From a virus, in the IMG/VR virus record IMGVR_UViG_3300036832_000676, positions 1 to 40,304 of that record: a stretch of 40,304 bases of DNA. One strand, 5' to 3'. Under the pieces are notes generated by a model. That model was not told the origin of the DNA, ran no database searches, and saw only the letters and a program-made list of their open reading frames with translations. Shown here piece by piece: positions 14,999-22,120 of the stretch (positions are counted from its first letter, which is position 1; each line of letters begins with the position of its first letter). Made by a program: the position numbers and the translations under genes.

Positions 14999-15195
14999 GC
15001 GCCCAGGAATTGCGTGAGCTGCTCGAGCGCCTGGAGCTCACGCAGGGCGCGGCGGCGGCATTGGTTGGCGTGGACATCCGCAGCGTGCGTCGCTGGCTTG
15101 CCGGTGACGCTGCGGTGCTCGAGCCTGCGGCTCGGGTGCTGCGTTTGGCGTCGCGTCTGGGGGTATCTCGGGTGCTGCGGCTGCTCGATCTCTGA
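14995..15195 (+). CDS. Small HTH protein, partner of the DpdA-like gene
   Basis: The 66-residue protein (AQELRELLERLELTQGAAAA, LVGVDIRSVRRWLAGD, then ARVLRLASRLGVSRVLRLLDL) has a helix-turn-helix of XRE type at about 14-37 (LTQGAAAALVGVDIRSVRRW). Its start overlaps the upstream stop (ATGA), so both are made from one message. It may autoregulate the operon through the palindrome at 14057-14075, or help target the transglycosylase to DNA. It is too short to carry a separate effector domain. Confidence 0.75.
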   Translation: MSAQELRELLERLELTQGAAAALVGVDIRSVRRWLAGDAAVLEPAARVLRLASRLGVSRVLRLLDL

Positions 15196-15252
15196 ATTTC
15201 AGGCGAGCAACTCACCGATGCCGCGAAAACTGCGCCGGGGTACGCCTGGTTG

Positions 15253-15828
15253 TCAAGTCTCGAGGCGAGTGCCCTGCCAGAAGGCGGCGAGATCGTGCAG
15301 GGCCTCGACCAGGCGCTGCGACAAGGCGAAGATGCGATATTTGCTGTTGCCGCCGGTGAGCTGCACGAGCTCGGTGAGTGTCCAGGCCTGGCTGGTATCG
15401 GGATTAGCTTCGACAAGCACGGCTCTAAGCAGGCGTTCTGATCTTAGCCCGATGAGCGTACGAATGCGCGTAAGCTCGCTATTGACGCGCTCAGCGCGAA
15501 CGATGGAGCGCACGACCAGATCGTCGGCCTGGCTGGAGCGCACGCCGCCGCCCTCGAGCGCGGGGCCGCCCAGGCTGATCTCGAGGAGGCGCTGATAGCA
15601 GCGACCGGCGGCATATTCGCCGGGTCCGATGCGCCGGGCCATGAGCAGGCGATCGAGGACATCGAGCGCCACGGTGACGCGCACCGGCCGTTTGTCAAAT
15701 TTGTAGGGATCGGGCACGGCGGCGAGCGCCAGGTCGCGGTTGGGGTAGAGCCCGACCGGCTGGGGTTGTTCGACGGCCTGGCGCTGTTCGAAGCGCGAGG
15801 CTTTCCAGCTGATTCGACTTACCATCAT
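15253..15828 (-). CDS. Hypothetical protein (191 aa) downstream of primase-helicase
   Basis: I do not firmly recognise this protein. It has a basic N-terminus, a middle with VALDVLDRLLMARRIGPGEYAAGRCYQRLLE (about 50-82; a 'D.Ld.L...g.I...qy.AG..y.r' pattern seen in small alphaproteobacterial phage and host proteins) and a helical C-terminus whose WTLTELVQLTGGNSKYRIFALSQ stretch could be a winged or HTH element. Two consecutive ATGs (15828, 15825) are possible starts, with only a weak GGGG site. It lies after the iteron/cruciform element and is convergent with the HTH gene. A replication-control or initiator role is a guess from position. Confidence 0.6.
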   Translation of the reverse strand: MMVSRISWKASRFEQRQAVEQPQPVGLYPNRDLALAAVPDPYKFDKRPVRVTVALDVLDRLLMARRIGPGEYAAGRCYQRLLEISLGGPALEGGGVRSSQADDLVVRSIVRAERVNSELTRIRTLIGLRSERLLRAVLVEANPDTSQAWTLTELVQLTGGNSKYRIFALSQRLVEALHDLAAFWQGTRLET

Positions 15829-15840
15829 TCCAACCCCGAC

Positions 15841-15900
15841 GACAGGGGTTCCAACACACTCACACCCTCTTTAGAGGGTGAGTGTTGGTAACACCCTGTC
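15841..15900. repeat. 60-bp imperfect palindrome (cruciform/hairpin)
   Basis: Outer arms GACAGGG/CCCTGTC, then GTT/AAC, CCAACAC/GTGTTGG, TCA/TGA and CCCTCT/AGAGGG close on a two-base loop, with bulges of one to two bases between blocks. About 26 base pairs form in total. No T run follows on the minus strand, so it is not a simple terminator for the primase gene. Together with the adjacent GTTGGAAGG repeats it looks like a replication-origin or regulatory element. Confidence 0.65.
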
Positions 15901-15909
15901 TCTGTGTGA

Positions 15910-15951
15910 GTTGGAAGGCGTTGGAAGGCGTTGGAAGGGAGAGTTGGAAGG
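15910..15951. repeat. Iteron-like direct repeats GTTGGAAGG x4
   Basis: Copies start at 15910, 15920, 15930 and 15943. The first three are spaced exactly 10 bases, one helical turn, and the last is 13 away. Inverted TTCCAAC copies lie at 15828-15834 and 15849-15855 on the other side of the palindrome. They end two bases before the stop codon of the primase-helicase gene. Confidence 0.7.
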
Positions 15952-15952
15952 T

Positions 15953-18133
15953 TCATGGCGCAATCACCAGGCGACCGCGTTGATGGGACTGGGGGCCGAC
16001 CATTTCGAGGATGATTTTTTTCTCCTGGAAAAGCCGGTTCATGGCTTCTGCCAGGCGCTGCTTGGTGACGCCCTCGGCGCGGTGATCGGCGGCAAACACG
16101 GCGGGTGCGTAGGTAGGGCCTGGCTTGTCGCTGACGTTGCGTCGGTCGCGGTTGTAGATGGCCAGCATTTTGAGAAAGATTTCATCGGCGAAAGCGCGCC
16201 CGGCGCTGCGGTCGAGGCTCGAGCCGCCGGGCGCTAACTGGGGCACGAACACGCCCTCCTGCCATCTAAGTTGCAGCTCAAATCCGCGCTGCGCATAATT
16301 AGCCTTCATGGAGCGCAGCAGGCGCAGATCGGCATCGGGTTCGCGCCTGTCCTCGGTGAGCACGCGCTCGAGGTAGAGGCGGGAGCGGGCCGAGTTGTTC
16401 CAGGCGGTTGAGCCGGAGGTGCCGCTGCCGCTGTTGAGGCCGGAGAGCGAGGGTTGGGCGCAGAGCACGATGCTGGTGTCGTGGCGCAAGGCGAGGCCGC
16501 GCAGCAGGCGCACGAATTGTCCGACCTGGCGCCGGTCGTTTTCGTTGCCGCCGTAGGTGTCGGCGGCGGTGTCGATGACGACCAGAGCGGGCTCGAGGTC
16601 GGCGATCTCGGTTTCAAGCATGGCGAAGCGCGGATGGGCGACGAGCTGCTGGCGTTGGTCGGGCACGGCGAGGGTGGCGTCCTCGCCTGCCAGCGAGATG
16701 ATGATGATGTCGGTGAGCTCCTCGAGCGGCACGCCGTGCTGTTCGCAGATGGCGACCAGGCGCCGGTGCAGCTCGGCGGGTTCTTCCTCGGCCGTGTAGA
16801 CGAGCACGCGGCCGCCCGCGACGGGCAGGCCGAGCCAATTGAGGTTTTCGCGGGTCTGCATGGCCACGGCGAGCTGTAGCACGAGCAGGCTCTTGCCGGT
16901 GCCGCCGTCGCCGTAGAGCAGGGTGACCTCGCGGGTGGGCACCAGCTGATCGACCACGAAGCTGCGTTCCTCGAGCGGCTGGCTGGCGAACGCGGCGACG
17001 CTGAACGAGGCGAAGCGCGGCGGGGGTTTGGTGTCTTTGGTGTCTTTGTGAGGCTCGCTGCCGCCGTTTAGCCGCACCGGGAAGCTGACCACGTTCTGTG
17101 TCTGTGCCGATTGTGCCGATAGTGCCGTTTCGGGCGGATGCTTCTCGAGCCAGGTGATGCACATGCCAAAGAGATTTTCCTGTTCGCGCTTCAGGTCCCA
17201 ATCGGACTGCGCCACCTTGATTGTGGCGTTGAACACCAGGGCCACGGTGTCGGCGAGCGGCATGCCCGCGTTGAGCAGCGAGGCGGTCGTGGCGAGTTGG
17301 GTGGCGTGGACGTTGCCGGGGTAGTGCATGGCGGCCAGCGCCGCCTCGACATCGACCGGCGGCTTCCAGGCGTCGGCGCCATAGGCCTCAAACGGGTTTC
17401 CAGGCGGCTGGGCGGGCGGGACGTTCGTGGCGACCTTGGGACCGGGTGAGCGTCCCGTGGCCGCTGGCGCCTCTGGCGCGGGCGTTTCGGCGGGTTCGGC
17501 GGTGAGCTCCTCGAGCTCGGCCCAGGACACCCGGCCGTCGCTGTGGTTCTTGGCGATCATCGCCGGGCGCTCGTCGCCGTATTTGCTGTTGGTGGTGCCG
17601 GGCAGCCGCATCAGGCGCGAGACATCGCTCACCGCCGGGTCCGAGCCGAAGCGCTGGATCAGGCGGCGCAGCATGCTTTCGGCGGCGGCGAACCGCTCAG
17701 GCTCGAGCGGCTGCTCGAGTAGCCAGTAGGCGTGCAGGCCACGGCCCGAGAGCACGGTGAGCTGCGGCGGCACGGCGGCGCGCTCGAGCATGCCGATGGC
17801 GATCGCTTGCGGGTTGCCGTACGGCGGCTCGCGGCACCAATCGATGTCGATCGGCAGCGCGGGCACACGCCAGATATTCTGCTTGGTGCGGTAGGAGCCG
17901 CGCTTCGACGGCTTGGCGCCGGGCCGGATGGTGCCGATGCAAAAATACAGGCCCCGGCCGGGCTGGTCCCAGCGCTCGATGAAGCTCTTGATGTCGGCCG
18001 GGACGCGGCTGCGCAGGCTCACCTCGCCCGGCTTGCCGCCTGGCTTGTTGGGCAGCGAGCACAGGAAGATGTCGCCCTCGACGCCGTGGAACAGCGTCTT
18101 GAGAAACGCCACTGCGCTCGCCGCATCGGTCAT
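15953..18133 (-). CDS. Replicative primase-helicase (RepB-like primase plus RepA-type ATPase)
   Basis: The N-terminal half is an archaeo-eukaryotic-type primase: IDIDW (95-99, catalytic acids), SGRGLHAYW (129-137) and VSRLMRLPGTTNSK (171-184). A disordered linker contains GNPFEAYG (245-252). The C-terminal half is a RecA-fold helicase with Walker A GDGGTGKS (408-415), VLVYTAEEE, Walker B ALVVIDTAA and a SIVLCAQPS sensor strand, as in plasmid RepA / AAA_25 hexamers. It would unwind and prime phage DNA. At 726 residues both modules are complete. AGGAGG lies a few bases before the ATG at 18133, and the gene follows the SSB-tailed gene by 19 bases. No phage DNA polymerase is present, so the host replisome must elongate. 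Confidence 0.82.
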   Translation of the reverse strand: MTDAASAVAFLKTLFHGVEGDIFLCSLPNKPGGKPGEVSLRSRVPADIKSFIERWDQPGRGLYFCIGTIRPGAKPSKRGSYRTKQNIWRVPALPIDIDWCREPPYGNPQAIAIGMLERAAVPPQLTVLSGRGLHAYWLLEQPLEPERFAAAESMLRRLIQRFGSDPAVSDVSRLMRLPGTTNSKYGDERPAMIAKNHSDGRVSWAELEELTAEPAETPAPEAPAATGRSPGPKVATNVPPAQPPGNPFEAYGADAWKPPVDVEAALAAMHYPGNVHATQLATTASLLNAGMPLADTVALVFNATIKVAQSDWDLKREQENLFGMCITWLEKHPPETALSAQSAQTQNVVSFPVRLNGGSEPHKDTKDTKPPPRFASFSVAAFASQPLEERSFVVDQLVPTREVTLLYGDGGTGKSLLVLQLAVAMQTRENLNWLGLPVAGGRVLVYTAEEEPAELHRRLVAICEQHGVPLEELTDIIIISLAGEDATLAVPDQRQQLVAHPRFAMLETEIADLEPALVVIDTAADTYGGNENDRRQVGQFVRLLRGLALRHDTSIVLCAQPSLSGLNSGSGTSGSTAWNNSARSRLYLERVLTEDRREPDADLRLLRSMKANYAQRGFELQLRWQEGVFVPQLAPGGSSLDRSAGRAFADEIFLKMLAIYNRDRRNVSDKPGPTYAPAVFAADHRAEGVTKQRLAEAMNRLFQEKKIILEMVGPQSHQRGRLVIAP

Positions 18134-18152
18134 AACCCCTCCTCATGCGCGG

Positions 18153-19019
18153 CTAGAACGGGATGTCGTCGCCGTCGTCGCCCTCGCCCGCGTAGGCGGG
18201 CTCCGGCTTCTTCTCCGGCGCATAGTCCTTGTTGGGGGAGGGCTTGCCTTTACGCTCGCTCTTGCCCTTGGCCGCCGCGTAGGCGTAGGCGTTGGCCTTG
18301 GGCTCCGGCGCCGCTTCGATCGCGGCGGCGTCCTCGTCCTCGCGCTCCTCGTGCGCCGCCATCTCGGCCTTGGCCAGGGCCTTCTCCAGGCGCTTGGCGG
18401 CCGTCCAGCCGGAGATGGCGAACAGCGGCACCCAGATTTTGCCCAAGCGCTTGTCGGCGTGCCGGTAGCTGTCCATGGCCAGCGTCACGATCGGCAGCTC
18501 GTCGGGGTGCTGGCGCATGCGCTTGCCGTAGATTTTGGCCAGCTCCTTGAGCGCGCTGTCGCCGCCTTTCGAGCCGGTGACGAAGGTGTAGACAACGCCC
18601 TTCTCATCGACCAAGGGCATGGCCGAGGCCTTCTGCCAGGGGTCGCGCGGCTTGCCGTAGTCGCTGTCCATCTCCGAGCGCGGCCACTCCAGCGTGTTGA
18701 GGAAGCCGAGCTCGGAGCGCCGGGGCGGCACGAAGCCCTCGCCGATGCGGCCCATCACCACGTCCATCGGCCGACCCTCCTGCCAGAGTATCCAGCCGAC
18801 CTCGATCAGCGAGGCCCCAGCGATCAGCCGCAGGCCGTCCTTCATCTCGAGGTTGTCGCGGCCATGCACCCACTCGCCTTTGGAAAACTTCAGCATCTCG
18901 CCGAGGATGCGGGTGCCGCCCGAGTCGCCGTAGGCTTCGAACGGGTTCTTGGGCTCCGGCATGGCCACGTTGCTCGCCGGTCCAGAGGCGTCACGCCTGG
19001 TTGCGATGTCGTTTGTCAT
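18153..19019 (-). CDS. Replication-associated protein with SSB-type DDIPF tail
   Basis: The start at 19019 gives MTNDIATRRDASGPASNVAM, then NPFEAYG (25-31), ILGEMLKFSKGEW (38-50) and a conserved beta-rich body (WILWQEGRPMDVVMGRIGEG, YTFVTGSKGGDSALKELAKIYG, MRQHPDELPIVTLAMDSYRH). A Lys/Glu/Ala-rich disordered tail ends in GDDGDDIPF. I recall this body type as a common uncharacterised protein in alphaproteobacterial phages. The last residues copy the SSB C-terminal tip that recruits replication and repair proteins, so a ssDNA-binding or replisome-scaffold role is likely, although I do not recognise an OB fold. ATGA overlap with the gene upstream; 288 residues. Confidence 0.7.
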   Translation of the reverse strand: MTNDIATRRDASGPASNVAMPEPKNPFEAYGDSGGTRILGEMLKFSKGEWVHGRDNLEMKDGLRLIAGASLIEVGWILWQEGRPMDVVMGRIGEGFVPPRRSELGFLNTLEWPRSEMDSDYGKPRDPWQKASAMPLVDEKGVVYTFVTGSKGGDSALKELAKIYGKRMRQHPDELPIVTLAMDSYRHADKRLGKIWVPLFAISGWTAAKRLEKALAKAEMAAHEEREDEDAAAIEAAPEPKANAYAYAAAKGKSERKGKPSPNKDYAPEKKPEPAYAGEGDDGDDIPF

Positions 19020-19219
19020 GTCTCTCTCTCTTTCGTTCTCTCTCTCGGTTGGCTCCCCAGCCTGGCTTCGTAGTCTCGGATGATCTCCTGCATGATCGCG
19101 ATCTCGTGGGCGGCCACCTCCGGCGGCATCAGCCCGGCGCGCTGCCGCTTGGCGTAGACATGGCGGCGCAGGGCGAGCTCGCGCTCGAGGCATTTGAGCT
19201 TGGCGCGATCATTGAACAT
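19016..19219 (-). CDS. Small conserved phage protein (67 aa)
   Basis: The product is MFNDRAKLKCLERELALRRH followed by VYAKRQRAGLMPPEVAAHEI and AIMQEIIRDYEARL, then a polar tail. The pattern 'dRaK..CL.RElalR..vY.k.v..G.m....A..Ei..M..Ii.dYe' is, to my recollection, widespread among small phage proteins in replication and recombination clusters, with no known function. It overlaps the Cas4-like gene by 11 bases and the SSB-tailed gene by four, so it is coupled to both. Two charged helices make a helical-hairpin fold likely. Confidence 0.75.
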   Translation of the reverse strand: MFNDRAKLKCLERELALRRHVYAKRQRAGLMPPEVAAHEIAIMQEIIRDYEARLGSQPRERTKERET

Positions 19220-20219
19220 GCCGCACCTCCAGCCGGTCGGAGGGGTTGCCGGTGGTCTCGTAGATCGACAGGTCGAGCCCGACCTTCTCGGCCGCCGCGC
19301 GCAGCTTGGGCCAATCCCAGGAGGGCCGTCCCTTCAGGGCCGACCAGACGATGCGCATGCCGTCCTGCTCGACGCGCCGCGTCTCGGCCTGGCGCAAGAT
19401 GTCCTTGATCTCCTGCTCGGCCTCGCGCTTCGACCGCTCGAGCTCCTCGATCGCCGCGACGTGCGCCTGGCGCTCGCGTACCAGGCGCTTGAGCAGGGCC
19501 ACGGTTTGCGGCGGCAGCTCGTCGCGCCCCGCCTCGCGCCCCGGCACCGCAGCGTGACGGATGGCCGAGCAGCTCGAGCGGAAGGGGCAATACTCGCATT
19601 CCTGGCCCCCGGCGATCACGCCCTCGGGCCGGATACTGTCGGCGCTGTTGGCCGCCAGGATGGCGAGCGCGCGGGATCTGAGATTGAGGAAAACCTGCTC
19701 GTCGTAAGGCACGCGAAACTCCCGCACCTCGTCCAGAAAACTGGCGTCGATGTAGGACACCAGCGCCTCGCGCGGACGGTAGCGCGTGGTGGCGTTGAGG
19801 ATGCCCATGCCGACCTGCACCTGGGCCTCGTGCTCCGGCTTGATGCTCTCGATCTTGGCGCGCGGGTCGATCGACTTGCACTCGAGCAGCAGCTCCTCGC
19901 CGTCCTGCTCGAGAATGCCGTCCGGCGTCGCCGAGAGCGGCGACTGATCATCGAAAAAGGTGCGCTGATAGCGCCCGGCGAAATGCAGTTTGCGGCGCCC
20001 GGCATACTCGCGCATTGCCTTCGACCACAGCACCTCGATCAGGTTGCCGCGCTCCTGCGCCCCCCAGCGCTCGGCCTGGTCTTTCTCGCCGCCATGCTTC
20101 AGGAACCACAGCTTGCGAGCGCATTGCCCGATCTCGGACGAGCCGATCGTCTTGGTGCGGTCGTGCGTGAAGGCGCGCCGGTTCTCGGTGACGTAGGCGT
20201 GCAGGGCCTCCTTGATCAT
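19209..20219 (-). CDS. Cas4/RecB-like PD-(D/E)XK exonuclease with Fe-S cysteines
   Basis: The 336-residue nuclease has ATPDGIL (Asp100) and LLLECKS (Glu113, Lys115), the D-ExK metal site. Four cysteines, Cys33 in IGQCARKLWF and Cys208, Cys211, Cys217 in ECEYCPFRSSC, match the iron-sulphur staple of Cas4 and AddB nucleases. A coiled coil follows at about 240-280 (VRERQAHVAAIEELERSKRE). It would resect phage DNA ends for recombination-dependent replication. It is part of the leftward early operon, overlapping the genes on both sides. No Cas1 or CRISPR array is present, so an adaptation role is not indicated. Confidence 0.82.
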   Translation of the reverse strand: MIKEALHAYVTENRRAFTHDRTKTIGSSEIGQCARKLWFLKHGGEKDQAERWGAQERGNLIEVLWSKAMREYAGRRKLHFAGRYQRTFFDDQSPLSATPDGILEQDGEELLLECKSIDPRAKIESIKPEHEAQVQVGMGILNATTRYRPREALVSYIDASFLDEVREFRVPYDEQVFLNLRSRALAILAANSADSIRPEGVIAGGQECEYCPFRSSCSAIRHAAVPGREAGRDELPPQTVALLKRLVRERQAHVAAIEELERSKREAEQEIKDILRQAETRRVEQDGMRIVWSALKGRPSWDWPKLRAAAEKVGLDLSIYETTGNPSDRLEVRHVQ

Positions 20220-20650
20220 GTGAGCATCTCTCTGAGCTTGAGGAACACGCTTGGCCGACCGTCGAAGATCGGGTCGTCAAAGGGCGGCAGGCCCTGGCTC
20301 TCGCGCAGCGAGATGATGGCGCCCGAGATCAGATGCAGCGCCTCGAAGCGCAGCGCCGGGCTGGCTTCTTTGAGCCAGGTGAGGGCTTGCACCCAGCGCA
20401 CCAGCTCGGCGCCACGCTCCGGCGTCAGCGTCTCGAGGTAGGCGATGACCTCGCCGAGCTCGGCGCCGTGCGGCCCGGCGAGCAGCCGGGCCCGGTCCTC
20501 GGCCTTGACCGCCTGGTAGCGCCGCTCGAGCTCGCGCTTCTCGGCCATGACGGCGGCCAGCTTCTTCTGCCGCAGCCGGGCGCGCGTCTCGAGGCGCTCT
20601 TGCCATTTCGGCTTCTCGGCCTCGGCCCAGGCTTCAAACGGGTTCGACAC
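20216..20650 (-). CDS. Hypothetical replication-module protein with NPFEAW motif
   Basis: I chose GTG at 20650, preceded by GGGAGG eight bases upstream, giving (M)SNPFEAWAEAEKPKWQERL and 144 residues. An upstream in-frame ATG at 20731 would add 27 low-complexity residues inside the VRR-NUC gene and has no good site. A basic helix (RARLRQKKLAAVMAEKRELE) is followed by a helical body (ALTWLKEASPALRFEALHLI) and FDDPIFDGRPSVFLKLREML. No family is recognised. The N-terminal NPFEAW parallels NPFEAYG in two neighbours, suggesting a shared binding partner. It overlaps the gene before by 17 bases and the gene after by four. Confidence 0.65.
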   Translation of the reverse strand: MSNPFEAWAEAEKPKWQERLETRARLRQKKLAAVMAEKRELERRYQAVKAEDRARLLAGPHGAELGEVIAYLETLTPERGAELVRWVQALTWLKEASPALRFEALHLISGAIISLRESQGLPPFDDPIFDGRPSVFLKLREMLT

Positions 20651-21023
20651 GTCGCGCCTCCCGCGTGCGGATGCCCCACAGCCTGAGCGCGTCGCGGATG
20701 TCCTCGATGCTCTTGAACACGCACACGCCATGGCCGCGCTCGCCGAGCTCGAGGATCATGTCGCGTTGCTCGTCCGACAGCCGGGCATGGGAGCGGTCGG
20801 CCTTGGCCTCGAGGAAGTAGATGCGCTGGCCATAAAGCATGCCGAGGTCGGGCATGCCCGGCTTCAGGCCCGGCACGGCGTTGCCCGCCTTGCCGTTCTT
20901 CTGGCGCTTGGCGGCGTTCGGAATCGCGAACACCAGCGGCTTGGGCAGCACCACTGCCTCGAGAAAATCAATGGCAGCGCGCTGCACCGCGTTCTCGCGC
21001 GCGCCGGGTCCGCGTCGCGGCAT
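20634..21023 (-). CDS. VRR-NUC domain nuclease
   Basis: The 129-residue stand-alone VRR-NUC has RENAVQRAAIDFLEA (9-23), FAIPNAAKR, GMPDLGML (Pro58-Asp59) and IYFLEAKADRSHARLSDEQR with the ExK pair Glu72-Lys74. This PD-(D/E)XK subfamily acts on branched DNA; phage members often sit next to replication genes and probably resolve junctions. Start at 21023 is preceded by GGAG six bases upstream, overlapping the stop of the XRE regulator three bases away. Confidence 0.85.
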   Translation of the reverse strand: MPRRGPGARENAVQRAAIDFLEAVVLPKPLVFAIPNAAKRQKNGKAGNAVPGLKPGMPDLGMLYGQRIYFLEAKADRSHARLSDEQRDMILELGERGHGVCVFKSIEDIRDALRLWGIRTREARRVEPV

Positions 21024-21026
21024 GAC

Positions 21027-21239
21027 TTACTCCGCAGCGGTCGCGGTCGGCTTGGTGACGAAATCCCTGGCCGTGACCCGACCCTTGGTCAGCACCTCGA
21101 GGCGCTCGAGCACCTCCCAATCCGGCCGCCGGTCGCCGCGCAGATAGCGATGCACGCTGTTGCGATGCACGCCCAGGCGCCGGGCGAGCTCGGCCGGGCT
21201 CCAGTTGCGCATTTTGCAGTAGGCTTCCAGCTTGTTCAT
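21027..21239 (-). CDS. XRE/Cro-type regulator heading the replication operon
   Basis: The 70-residue protein has a helix-turn-helix at about 15-36 (SPAELARRLGVHRNSVHRYL) and a Cro-like end (LTKGRVTARDFV). Start at 21239 has GGAG seven bases upstream. As first gene of the leftward early operon it probably represses or modulates its own promoter. The near-palindrome GCACGTTTAACTTGG at 21295-21309 just upstream, and its perfect relative at 22231-22245, are candidate operators. It has no C-terminal dimerisation or S24 self-cleavage domain, so it cannot be a classic LexA-sensitive CI repressor. Confidence 0.82.
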   Translation of the reverse strand: MNKLEAYCKMRNWSPAELARRLGVHRNSVHRYLRGDRRPDWEVLERLEVLTKGRVTARDFVTKPTATAAE

Positions 21240-21264
21240 GGGAGGGCTCCAGACGGGGGTCTTA

Positions 21265-21292
21265 AAGCTAATCCGAGCTGGCCAAGATGCAA
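21265..21292 (-). promoter_or_regulatory. Candidate leftward early promoter
   Basis: On the minus strand, TTGCAT (21292-21287) and TAGCTT (21270-21265) are 16 bases apart. Transcription would start near 21258, about 19 bases before the regulator's ATG. The operator-like site at 21295-21309 sits just upstream of the -35 box. The -10 is imperfect, so confidence is limited. Confidence 0.4.
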
Positions 21293-21294
21293 TC

Positions 21295-21309
21295 GCACGT
21301 TTAACTTGG
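21295..21309. promoter_or_regulatory. Operator-like site GCACGTTTAACTTGG
   Basis: It differs from the perfect palindrome CCACGTTTAACGTGG (22231-22245) at two of 15 positions. Both sit directly in front of rightward genes or the divergent regulator, which suggests a common DNA-binding protein. Confidence 0.5.
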
Positions 21310-21369
21310 TGTGGAAAAAGGGCTGCGGCGGGCTTGTGAAACCGGTTCGGCCCCGCTAGCGTCCCGGCC

Positions 21370-21726
21370 ATGCAGCGACGCGACATCCTGCCGTGCGGCA
21401 TCCTGTCGGTTCTCCTCGGGCTGGCGAGCTCGTCGGCCGAGGCCGCGCATTGCCCGCATGGCCAGATGTGGCGCGTGCATGCCCGCAAGTGCGTGTTCAA
21501 GGATCACCGCTATATTGCCGCCCTTCCTCCCCGGCGTGTTTTCATTCAACAGCCACGGGAGGCTCGCCCCGCCGTCAAGCCGGAGCCCCCTGCGGCGGCG
21601 GGGCTGACCCCTCGCGATCGAACCCCCGCGACGACCACGCCGCCGGTGGCCTTCTCGCTGCCCTTCACGCTCCCCGGCTCGCGCCTCGACCATGTCGCCA
21701 CGATCATCTGGAGACTGCCGAAATGA
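21370..21726 (+). CDS. Small secreted protein with two-cysteine motif
   Basis: The 118-residue protein has a clear signal peptide (basic MQRRDI, then LPCGILSVLLGLASSSAEAA, probable cleavage after AEA). The mature part starts AHCPHGQMWRVHARKCVF, a C..G...R.......C pattern common in small exported proteins of Hyphomicrobiales, followed by a Pro-rich, low-complexity tail. It is first in a rightward string of overlapping genes. No strong ribosome site precedes the ATG. It may be a lysogenic-conversion or envelope factor; function unknown. Confidence 0.6.
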   Translation: MQRRDILPCGILSVLLGLASSSAEAAHCPHGQMWRVHARKCVFKDHRYIAALPPRRVFIQQPREARPAVKPEPPAAAGLTPRDRTPATTTPPVAFSLPFTLPGSRLDHVATIIWRLPK

Positions 21727-21932
21727 AGGACAGTCACAAGACGCTCTACGACGAGATTTACGGGGCCCTCGTCAGGGCCACCGTCTATCTCGACATCCTG
21801 CTTGACGCTCCTAACGAGCGGCTCAAGGCGCACATGCTGCGCACCACGCTGTGCTTCGTCCTCGATGAGATTGACGATTGGGAGGAGACGCAGCGCCACC
21901 GTGATCTGCAACCCCAGGAGAAAGCCCTATGA
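21723..21932 (+). CDS. Hypothetical helical protein (69 aa)
   Basis: The product, MKDSHKTLYDEIYGALVRAT then VYLDILLDAPNERLKAHMLR and TTLCFVLDEIDDWEE, is a predicted all-helical, acidic protein. It overlaps its neighbours with ATGA at both ends, a strong sign of genuine coupled translation. I do not recognise a family. Confidence 0.65.
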   Translation: MKDSHKTLYDEIYGALVRATVYLDILLDAPNERLKAHMLRTTLCFVLDEIDDWEETQRHRDLQPQEKAL

Positions 21933-22120
21933 CCGACACCGAGAAGCTGCAGGCCGCCATGACGGCGGTCGATCGCGACATCGCCAACGCCGCCCAAGCT
22001 CCGGCCAAGCCGCAGCGCTTTCCCGCCCCCGCCCTGGCCAGCGGGCCGCGCAGCATCATGGAATGCCTGCGCGCCATCGACCAGCGTCTGGCCAAGATCG
22101 AGCGCCTGCTCGGTGATTGA
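21929..22120 (+). CDS. Hypothetical small protein (63 aa)
   Basis: The N-terminal helix (MTDTEKLQAAMTAVDRDIAN) is followed by an Ala/Pro-rich linker and a C-terminal helix (SIMECLRAIDQRLAKIERLL) with heptad spacing suited to coiled-coil pairing. It is linked to the previous gene by ATGA overlap. No family recognised. Confidence 0.6.
   Translation: MTDTEKLQAAMTAVDRDIANAAQAPAKPQRFPAPALASGPRSIMECLRAIDQRLAKIERLLGD

Noticed and set aside
15196-15252. Possible bidirectional terminator between the convergent HTH and 191-residue genes
   Set aside because: Only weak, distant inverted repeats (CAGGCG...CGCCTG) and no T runs on either strand.
19209-20219. Cas4-like protein as part of a CRISPR adaptation system
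   Set aside because: No Cas1/Cas2 and no repeat-spacer array anywhere in the window; the operon is a phage replication/recombination set.
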